Shown one piece after another: positions 8,061-13,839 of a stretch of 14,525 nt of DNA. The DNA is from Candidatus Cloacimonadota bacterium (GTDB lineage: Bacteria > Cloacimonadota > Cloacimonadia > JGIOTU-2). The stretch covers positions 1 through 14,525 of the forward strand of contig JAGGUR010000064.1 of assembly GCA_021158425.1 (NCBI GenBank), read 5' to 3'. A program made the position numbers and the translations under genes. Under the pieces are notes generated by a model. It ran no database searches. It was not told the origin of the DNA and saw only the letters and a list, made by a program, of their open reading frames with translations. Position 1 is the first letter of the stretch, and every line of letters begins with the position of its first letter.

Positions 8061-9381
8061 ATTTGGGGCAATTTACTGCTCGTCTACCAGCCATACGCCT
8101 GGTTTTAATTTCATATTTTCTGAAGATATCAAACTTTTGAGCATATAGTTTATATGGAACCTTGATTCTGAATCTTGAAAAATTGTTGTTGTATTTTTTG
8201 CTTAAAATTTCTGCGTTGTTGTATAAGAATGAAACTAATTTTTGATTATTGTTTGGAATTTTCAGATTAACTCTTCGCTTCTTTTTAGATAAAATTTTTT
8301 CAATATATTTTTCAATCTCTTCAAAATATTCTCCTGATTTGGCTGATACGAATACAGAGTTTGGAAAATCCATCTTTAATTTTTTCTTCATAAAAAGGAA
8401 CTGATACCTTGGCAGCAAATCAATTTTATTAAAAACAAGCAACATCTCGTTATCTTCCGCCCCGATTTCCTTCAAAGTAGAAAAAACGGTTTCTATATAT
8501 TCATACAATTTCGGATGAGAAATGTCAATTATATGAAGAAGTAAATCAGCGTTTATTACTTCTTGCAAAGTAGCATGAAAAGAAGAAATTAGGTATGGAG
8601 GAAGTTTACGAATAAAACCAATTGTATCTGAAATAATAATTTTATCTTTTGAAGATAATGTTTTACCTTTTGTCGTTGTATCTAAAGTGGCGAATAACTT
8701 ATTAGCAGTATAAATGTTGGATGATGTTAACTTATTCAATATAGTAGTTTTGCCAGCATTAGTATAACCAACGATTCCAACAGAAAAAAGATTGCTCCGT
8801 TTTTTCCGTTTAATCTCAGTGGTTTTTTCAACAGCTTTTAGCTTTGACTTAAGGAAAGAAATCCTATCATTAATTCGTCTTCGGTCAACCTCTAATTGTT
8901 TTTCGCCTGGACCGCGAAAGCCAATTCCACCTTCTATTCTGGAGAGATGAGTCCATTTCCCTTTAAGTCTGGAGAGATTATACTCAAGTTGTGCTAACTC
9001 CACTTGTAATTTGCTTTGACGAGTTTTTGCATGTTGAGCAAATATATCTAAGATTAATTGTGTGCGGTCAATTATTTTTAGATTTGTAATTTTTGATAGA
9101 TTTCTATCCTGAGACGGTGACAGATTATCATCAAAAATTATGACATTTGCTTGCTTATTTTTTGCAAGTTGAGCTACACTTTTTGCTTTCCCAGAACCAA
9201 TATAATACGCAGAGTTAGGATGAGGTCTTGATTGTTTTTCAACCCCCACCACTTCTACATCTGATGTTTCAGTAAGTAATGATAGTTCCTTAAGAGATTC
9301 TTCAACATCATAACTTGTTTTATCTTCGGTTTGTAAAGCAATTAAAATTGCCTGCTCTTTTTTATTTTCTGTTTTGAAAAT
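8059..9381 (-). CDS. hflX: Ribosome-associated GTPase HflX (probable ATT start)
   Basis: HflX is a GTPase that binds the ribosomal 50S subunit and splits stalled or hibernating ribosomes. With the start at 9381 it has 440 residues. The N-terminal nucleotide-binding-like domain includes HPNSAYYIGSGKA and DRTQLILDIFAQHAKT. A helical linker carries GGIGFRGPGEKQLE (about 151-164). The G domain has GYTNAGKT (P-loop, about 205-212), DTIGF (252-256) and NKID (318-321), then a C-terminal domain. The first ATG/GTG/TTG in frame is GTG 9252, but conserved HflX sequence continues 43 codons upstream (KEQAILIALQTED, ESLKELSLLTET). ATT 9381 has AGGGG 5 nt before it and gives an N-terminus that aligns with E. 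coli HflX from its Met. It lies about 19 nt after the 511-aa gene, so it is probably cotranscribed with the two secreted-protein genes. Confidence 0.92.
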   Translation of the reverse strand: MFKTENKKEQAILIALQTEDKTSYDVEESLKELSLLTETSDVEVVGVEKQSRPHPNSAYYIGSGKAKSVAQLAKNKQANVIIFDDNLSPSQDRNLSKITNLKIIDRTQLILDIFAQHAKTRQSKLQVELAQLEYNLSRLKGKWTHLSRIEGGIGFRGPGEKQLEVDRRRINDRISFLKSKLKAVEKTTEIKRKKRSNLFSVGIVGYTNAGKTTILNKLTSSNIYTANKLFATLDTTTKGKTLSSKDKIIISDTIGFIRKLPPYLISSFHATLQEVINADLLLHIIDISHPKLYEYIETVFSTLKEIGAEDNEMLLVFNKIDLLPRYQFLFMKKKLKMDFPNSVFVSAKSGEYFEEIEKYIEKILSKKKRRVNLKIPNNNQKLVSFLYNNAEILSKKYNNNFSRFRIKVPYKLYAQKFDIFRKYEIKTRRMAGRRAVNCPK

Positions 9382-9386
9382 TGCTA

Positions 9387-9391
9387 CCCCT
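9387..9391 (-). promoter_or_regulatory. Shine-Dalgarno supporting the ATT start of hflX
   Basis: On the minus strand AGGGG (9391 to 9387) lies 5 nt before ATT 9381. It supports initiation there rather than at GTG 9252. The upstream gene ends in ATGA (9404-9401), where the overlapping ATG opens a frame of only four codons. Confidence 0.55.
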
Positions 9392-9400
9392 AAATATAAT

Positions 9401-10936
9401 TCATCTTAATAATATAATTTTTTTGCAAGCTTGTATTTTTTTGTCAATAAGTAAATTTGAAAAATAAATTCCAGTTGGAACTGGTTTACCATTCTCATCC
9501 CTTCCATCCCAAATGGCTTCGCCAAATTCGCAACCCGAAATCCTAATTCCTAATTCCTTTACAAATTGACCTTTTATGTTATATATTTTCATTTGTGTTA
9601 ATTCGTGTAAGTTCGTGACTGAATCCTTGGTTAAATTAAAAGAAATCATTGTTTCAGATCTGAACGGATTGGGATAATTTGATAGTTGATAAGTATTATT
9701 TATATTAGAATTTTTATCATCAACACTAAGATAAATATCATTTACTGTATATACTTCATATTCATTTCCAGTATATACGAAAAATAATAGTTCATTGTCA
9801 GAAGTTCTTTTAATAGTAAACGGATTAATTGAAGAAGAGTCGTTGTGAACAATGTTCCCAGTTATTCTATCGCGGATTTCCAATTGGTTTTCTCTAAAGT
9901 ACATCACAAAATAATTGCCTAAATTTGTTAATACACAGGTTGATGAAATAATATTATTTGATCCAATTTGAGTATCATGTTTTGTCCAGCAAGTTGCAGA
10001 AAAATCAGAACAGAAGCATTTAAAATTATTTCGTATTCCATAGTCAGAATCATTTTGCCTAAAATAAATAATCATACCATAATCTGAATAAAAATTGTCA
10101 TTATTGGTCAATATACGAAAATTGCTTGGATAGTCATAATAAACTGTAGGTTCTTGGCATACACAACTACCACTTGTATAGTAAACTTGAATAACTGAAC
10201 TTGCGTATTCATGAGTAAGTAATTTAATTGAGTAACTTCTGAATTCCTCTGGCCATGCTCCTACACACCAAATACTATATTTATTTAAAGAAATAAGTGA
10301 ATCAAATGAATCATATTTTCTAAGATCTGCACCACATCCTTCAATCGATTCTATGAAAGATAAACTATAATTATTAAATAGAAATTTATAGATATTTGAT
10401 ACTTCAGTTTCGACAGAACCTCCATAAAAAACGCTAGTTCCAACATATATTATAAGAGACTCATTGAAAAGCAATGGTTTTATAAAATAAACCTTTTCAA
10501 ACCAAGCCAATCCTGAAATTGTAATTATACATGAATCAATTAGAGCAGAACTTTCAAAATTATAAATTTTTAACAGCAAATTCACACTGTAATCAGAATT
10601 TAATGTGGTAATTAGATAATTATTAGAAGTAGCATATTTATACAAATAGGCTTTTCTAAGATATTCATTATTCTGATATTCCTGAGAATATGTTTCTAAA
10701 GTATCTCCTGTTAAAGAATAACATACAATTCTCCATTCATCATTTTCTTCGTTTGAAAACCCAGCAATAATTTCATCGTTCCCATCATCATTATAATCTA
10801 ATAACTGCAAACTTACTAATTCATCTTCCGGGTCAATTTTTGAGAATGTAAAATCCAGATCAAAATTAACCTGTGAAAAGGAAATTGTAGATAAGGAAAA
10901 GAGAAAAAGTAAAATAGAAATGAATTTTTTCAACAT
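9401..10936 (-). CDS. Secreted protein of unknown function with FlgD-like/Por-type C-terminal sorting domain
   Basis: I do not recognise a specific function. The 511-residue product has a clear Sec signal peptide (KK, hydrophobic core, cut after SFS near residue 21). A long beta-rich middle follows (about 25-400), with one calcium-loop-like LLDYNDDGNDEIIAGF (45-60) as in FG-GAP/VCBS beta-propeller repeats, so a propeller fold is plausible. It has several Cys residues (CVC at 258-260, CFC at 307-309). From about 416 to 511 it carries the surface-sorting domain: YPNPF, IYNIKGQFVKEL, WDGRDENGKPVPTGIY and the basic end KKIILLR. Such domains mark type IX or similar secretion in FCB bacteria. ATG 10936 has AAAGGA about 8 nt upstream. 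It lies 22 nt after the 586-aa gene and its stop is about 19 nt before hflX. Confidence 0.8.
   Translation of the reverse strand: MLKKFISILLFLFSLSTISFSQVNFDLDFTFSKIDPEDELVSLQLLDYNDDGNDEIIAGFSNEENDEWRIVCYSLTGDTLETYSQEYQNNEYLRKAYLYKYATSNNYLITTLNSDYSVNLLLKIYNFESSALIDSCIITISGLAWFEKVYFIKPLLFNESLIIYVGTSVFYGGSVETEVSNIYKFLFNNYSLSFIESIEGCGADLRKYDSFDSLISLNKYSIWCVGAWPEEFRSYSIKLLTHEYASSVIQVYYTSGSCVCQEPTVYYDYPSNFRILTNNDNFYSDYGMIIYFRQNDSDYGIRNNFKCFCSDFSATCWTKHDTQIGSNNIISSTCVLTNLGNYFVMYFRENQLEIRDRITGNIVHNDSSSINPFTIKRTSDNELLFFVYTGNEYEVYTVNDIYLSVDDKNSNINNTYQLSNYPNPFRSETMISFNLTKDSVTNLHELTQMKIYNIKGQFVKELGIRISGCEFGEAIWDGRDENGKPVPTGIYFSNLLIDKKIQACKKIILLR
9539..9558. repeat. Short 7-nt tandem repeat inside the 511-aa gene
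   Basis: AATCCT is followed by AATTCCT twice (9539-9544, 9545-9551, 9552-9558). The repeat is in frame in the second variable loop of the C-terminal domain (about residues 460-467). It looks like low-complexity repeat DNA rather than ordinary coding sequence. Confidence 0.6.
9592..9621. repeat. 10-nt imperfect tandem repeat (x3) inside the 511-aa gene
   Basis: TTTGTGTTAA, TTCGTGTAAG and TTCGTGACTG follow each other exactly, with period 10. They encode the loop SVTNLHELTQ (about 439-448) between two strands of the C-terminal sorting domain. On the minus strand the unit reads CACGAA-TTA-like, a pattern that resembles dispersed intergenic repeats of other bacteria. Confidence 0.65.
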
Positions 10937-10958
10937 ATTAGTCTTCCTTTCATATGTT

Positions 10959-12719
10959 CTATCTAATTAACAGACATTTTTTTGTTCCAGCTTCCATACC
11001 ATTGATTTCTAATTTTAACAGATAAATTCCACCTGGAACTGGTTTACCATTCTCATCTTTTCCATCCCATGATATGGAGTAAAGCGACTCCGTCGCTTTT
11101 GCAGAGAGAGACTCTCCGCACTCCAAACATCTTACGAACTGCCCCTTAAGATTATAAATTTTTATCTGTGCTTGCCGGGGCGTAGCGTAGCGAAGACTGG
11201 TGGCTGAAAAGGAAATCGTGGTCGAGCCAGTAAAAGGATTAGGGAAGTTTATCAATTGATATCCATATTTTTCAGCAATTTCCGGCAAGTTGTCAATACT
11301 TGTTAAATCAATATCAAGAACAGTAGCTAATTCAATCGGGTCAATCTCATTCTGGTTATAACTACCTGAGTAAGCAAAACGACCATGAGACATATAGTGC
11401 AATCCGATGATTGGAAAATCTATAAAGGTGTCCTGGATAGGATTTTTAATTTTAACATAACCCATGTTGACAGTTTTACCACAAATATTACAAGTTTCAA
11501 ATCCATAGGCAGGGATATATTGTATATAAATGTAATCAGTTGGTTGTCCTCCTCCAATATAGACCGGCAAGTCACTAATATGCTCAATTATTGCTTCGAT
11601 AATTTCCTGTCCATCATCTATACCTAAATTATGAGTGTAGGGATTTTCAGGCTCAGTCTCAAAATATAATTCAGAAGGATTATTCAATCCATCATTGTCA
11701 TTATCATTTGCGGTTTCTACTATGAGATGTTGTATATCAAAAGGTGCTAAAACTTCTTTCAGAAGTTCAATATCAACTCTTGATGTATCTCCTTCAATTA
11801 TATATGAAAAACTGCCATGCTCCATAAAATGGAGTGCCATATAAGGAATATCTATTTCAAGATTGCGGAGAGGATTATATATCACAACAAATCCCATATT
11901 TGCTGTTTCGCCACAGATTGGACAGTTGTAAAATCCATTAGCAAAAACATCCACAGCATAGCATATAGTATCAGATATTTCTCTTGGTAAAGAATCAATT
12001 ATGGCTTTGTATGATTTTGCAATTGAGTCCGCAGCACTGAAACCAAAATCAAAATAATGAGTACCCAAAAGTATTTCCTCTCTATAACTCAGATAGTCAT
12101 TATCTGGGTCATCACTAATTGGTAACCAGTGGTCATCAGCAAGAAGAGATGCTCCTGAAGCTAATAAAAAAGCAGCAGCTACTGGTAATGCTTTTCTGCC
12201 AAGATTTGCAATATGATGTGGCAAAAGTTTTACCACTGGTTCTGAAAATATTTGTTCGCACTCATTATAAATTTTCTGATAGTAGGGAATAAGCGAAGGA
12301 GTAATTCTGCAATCTGGACATATCCAGTGGAAGAGTATCTCCTGTTCTTTGCCAATATAGGGATTTTTTGTGTATCCATTCTCTATAAAATTTTTTACAC
12401 AACAAGAAGGATAGCCAAAAAGGAATCCTTCCTTTTCTCTATCACATTTTTGTGTGGTTACTGGTTTATTCTCAAAATTTTTAAGATAGATGTCCAGATA
12501 TCTTGATTTCTTGCTAAAGACAGTTTCATATATGTATTTTCCATTGAGAAGTTTTCTTTTTACATTTTCTATTTTTAAACCGTATTTTTTCAAAATTTTG
12601 GCTTGTCCAGATTTTATTGGTATCCCTTTTTCCCAGCGGCTTAATGGCTTTATTTGCTGTTTTGTCAGCATTGCCAAGTAAGCCAACTGAAAATCTAATT
12701 TTGTCAGCGAATTTTTCAT
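10959..12719 (-). CDS. Mosaic surface protein: Cys-rich N-terminal domain, internal signal-like segment, duplicated CxxCG-HxxxHG modules, C-terminal sorting domain
   Basis: I do not recognise this 586-residue protein as a whole. Residues 1-165 lack a signal peptide and contain FGYPSCCVKNF (101-111) and HWICPDC (131-137), reminiscent of DUF483-type Cys-rich domains, a weak resemblance. Residues 175-194 (RKALPVAAAFLLASGASLLA) look like a signal peptide or membrane anchor in mid-protein. Two similar modules follow, each an acidic calcium-loop-like stretch (DPDNDYLSYREEILLGT at 204-220; DNDNDGLNNPSE at 339-350) and a CxxCG...HxxxHG unit (C266, C269, H297, H301; C410, C413, H441, H445). The end (about 484-586) is a FlgD-like sorting domain with FPNPF, IYNLKGQFVR and WDGKDENGKPVPGGIY. 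AGGAGG lies 5 nt before the ATG. It is the first gene of the three-gene minus-strand group. The CxxC/HxxxH sets suggest metal binding, which is inference. Confidence 0.75.
   Translation of the reverse strand: MKNSLTKLDFQLAYLAMLTKQQIKPLSRWEKGIPIKSGQAKILKKYGLKIENVKRKLLNGKYIYETVFSKKSRYLDIYLKNFENKPVTTQKCDREKEGFLFGYPSCCVKNFIENGYTKNPYIGKEQEILFHWICPDCRITPSLIPYYQKIYNECEQIFSEPVVKLLPHHIANLGRKALPVAAAFLLASGASLLADDHWLPISDDPDNDYLSYREEILLGTHYFDFGFSAADSIAKSYKAIIDSLPREISDTICYAVDVFANGFYNCPICGETANMGFVVIYNPLRNLEIDIPYMALHFMEHGSFSYIIEGDTSRVDIELLKEVLAPFDIQHLIVETANDNDNDGLNNPSELYFETEPENPYTHNLGIDDGQEIIEAIIEHISDLPVYIGGGQPTDYIYIQYIPAYGFETCNICGKTVNMGYVKIKNPIQDTFIDFPIIGLHYMSHGRFAYSGSYNQNEIDPIELATVLDIDLTSIDNLPEIAEKYGYQLINFPNPFTGSTTISFSATSLRYATPRQAQIKIYNLKGQFVRCLECGESLSAKATESLYSISWDGKDENGKPVPGGIYLLKLEINGMEAGTKKCLLIR
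11075..11125. repeat. 51-nt palindromic element inserted in frame in the 586-aa gene
   Basis: An outer inverted repeat, TGGAGT (11075-11080) with ACTCCA (11120-11125), encloses two hairpins. The first is AAAGCGAC (11081-11088) with GTCGCTTT (11092-11099). The second is GAGAG (11104-11108) with CTCTC (11112-11116), plus outer GC/GC pairs. The element is 17 codons long, so it keeps the frame and encodes LECGESLSAKATESLYS (about 532-548) in a loop of the sorting domain. It is GC-richer than its surroundings and resembles in-gene palindromic elements of the Rickettsia type in principle. Confidence 0.65.
11171..11203. repeat. GC-rich repeat-like insert in the 586-aa gene
   Basis: A GC-rich stretch of about 34 nt (roughly two thirds or more GC) with the internal tandem GTAGC-GTAGC stands out in an AT-rich gene. 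It encodes TSLRYATPRQA (about 507-517), a loop just before the QIKIYNLKGQ strand. The same loop of the neighbouring 511-aa protein holds the 10-nt tandem repeat instead. Confidence 0.5.
11370..11924 (-). repeat. Duplicated CxxCG...HxxxHG module in the 586-aa protein
   Basis: Residues 266-306 (11802-11924) and 410-450 (11370-11492) align without gaps over 41 positions with 22 identities by my hand count. They share CxICG, NMG, NP, ID.P, LH.M.HG.F.Y. In both, the second Cys is 28 residues before the first His. An acidic calcium-loop-like stretch precedes each copy, so the duplication unit is probably about 140 residues long. Confidence 0.8.
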
Positions 12720-12724
12720 CTTTG

Positions 12725-12765
12725 CCTCCTAAAAAATAAAAAATATTTTATGATAAAATTGTCAA
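12725..12765 (-). promoter_or_regulatory. Promoter candidate and strong RBS of the minus-strand group
   Basis: On the minus strand TTGACA (12765-12760) is followed by AT-rich DNA with TATTTT at 12745-12740, a short 14-nt spacer. Then comes a perfect AGGAGG (12730-12725) 5 nt before ATG 12719. The RBS is convincing. The promoter is only a candidate because the spacing is poor. Confidence 0.35.
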
Positions 12766-12790
12766 GAAAATTTATAAAAAAACTAAAAAT

Positions 12791-12828
12791 TTGACTTAAA
12801 AGTGTGAATTTAAATTTAGTGTTATAAG
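12791..12828 (+). promoter_or_regulatory. Promoter candidate for kdsD
   Basis: TTGACT (12791-12796) is followed by TTTAGT (12815-12820) after an 18-nt spacer. TATAAG (12823-12828) is a better -10 box but sits too far away at 26 nt. The 132-nt gap 12720-12851 must drive both divergent transcripts. Confidence 0.35.
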
Positions 12829-12851
12829 TTTTTCACAGAGGAAGTATAAAT

Positions 12852-13814
12852 ATGGATGTAAAAAAAGATATTATAGAAACCCTAAAAAAAGAAGCACAAG
12901 CAATATTAGAAGTTTCAGAAAAGGTAGATGATAATGTCAATAAAGCTATTGAGCTGATTATGAATTGTAAAGGAAAAATAGTTATAACTGGTATAGGTAA
13001 GACAGGAATAATCGGTCGTAAAATTTCTGCAACTCTGGCAAGCACCGGAACTCCATCAATATATCTTCATCCTGCAGAAGGAATACATGGTGACCTTGGA
13101 ATGGTAGATTGCAAAGATGTTGTTGTTATGATTTCTAATAGTGGAGAAACTCAAGAACTAATTGATATTATTCCGTTCTTCAAAAAGCATAAAAACAGCA
13201 TTATCTGTTTGACAAGCAATTGTAAATCTACATTAGCAAAATTGAGTGATGTAATCATTGATATTGGAGTGACAAAGGATTTTGAACCATTAGGATTAGT
13301 GCCAATGGCAAGCACTACAACCGCTCTTTCTATGGGCAATGCTCTTGCTACAATTGTTCTTAGACTGAAGAATTTTCAGAAAGATGATTTTGCTCTTCTT
13401 CATCCAGGTGGTATAATCGGCAAGAGATTGCTCCTGAAAGTTAATGATATTATGCACGCAAAAGAGGAAAATCCTGTAATTGACTCTCATCAAAAACTTA
13501 AAGATGCAATTCTTGTTATGACTTCAAAAGGGCTTGGATGCGTGAGTATTATTGATGACTCCGGGAAATTGGTTGGTATAATAACAGATGGCGATTTGCG
13601 TAGAATCTTGCAGAGATATGATAATCCATTAGAGTTAGAAGTTAATCTGCTGATGACAAAAAATCCAAAATCTGTTACACAAAATAGTCTGTGCATAAAT
13701 GCTCTCAATTTAATGGAAGAATATGCAATTACTATGATACCTGTTGTTGATAATGATAATAAACCCATTGCAATGATTCATATGCACGACTTGATAAAAG
13801 CTGGTTTAGTTTAA
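12852..13814 (+). CDS. kdsD: Arabinose-5-phosphate isomerase, KpsF/GutQ family (KdsD)
   Basis: KdsD converts ribulose 5-phosphate to arabinose 5-phosphate, the first committed step to Kdo, the sugar that links lipid A to the LPS core. The 320-residue length is typical. Residues about 35-170 are a SIS sugar-isomerase domain with GIGKTGIIGRK (Lys50), LASTGTPSIYLHPAEGIHGDLGM, SNSGET (95-100) and LLHPGG with His184. Two CBS domains follow (about 197-255 and 262-320), with LVGIITDGDLRR between strands of the first. GAGGAAG lies 7 nt before the ATG. It is 25 nt upstream of the carbamoyltransferase gene and likely cotranscribed. Its role fits the lipid A genes elsewhere in the window. Confidence 0.93.
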   Translation: MDVKKDIIETLKKEAQAILEVSEKVDDNVNKAIELIMNCKGKIVITGIGKTGIIGRKISATLASTGTPSIYLHPAEGIHGDLGMVDCKDVVVMISNSGETQELIDIIPFFKKHKNSIICLTSNCKSTLAKLSDVIIDIGVTKDFEPLGLVPMASTTTALSMGNALATIVLRLKNFQKDDFALLHPGGIIGKRLLLKVNDIMHAKEENPVIDSHQKLKDAILVMTSKGLGCVSIIDDSGKLVGIITDGDLRRILQRYDNPLELEVNLLMTKNPKSVTQNSLCINALNLMEEYAITMIPVVDNDNKPIAMIHMHDLIKAGLV

Positions 13815-13839
13815 TGTGAAATAATATGTAGGAGAAGAG

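Noticed and set aside
8059..9252. hflX beginning at GTG 9252
   Set aside because: It would remove 43 residues of conserved HflX N-terminal sequence that continue in frame upstream. No Shine-Dalgarno of note precedes 9252.
9390..9404. ATG at 9404 (minus) overlapping the stop of the 511-aa gene as the hflX start
   Set aside because: It reads only M-N-Y-I before a stop and is in a different frame from hflX, so it works only if a base is missing in the sequence.
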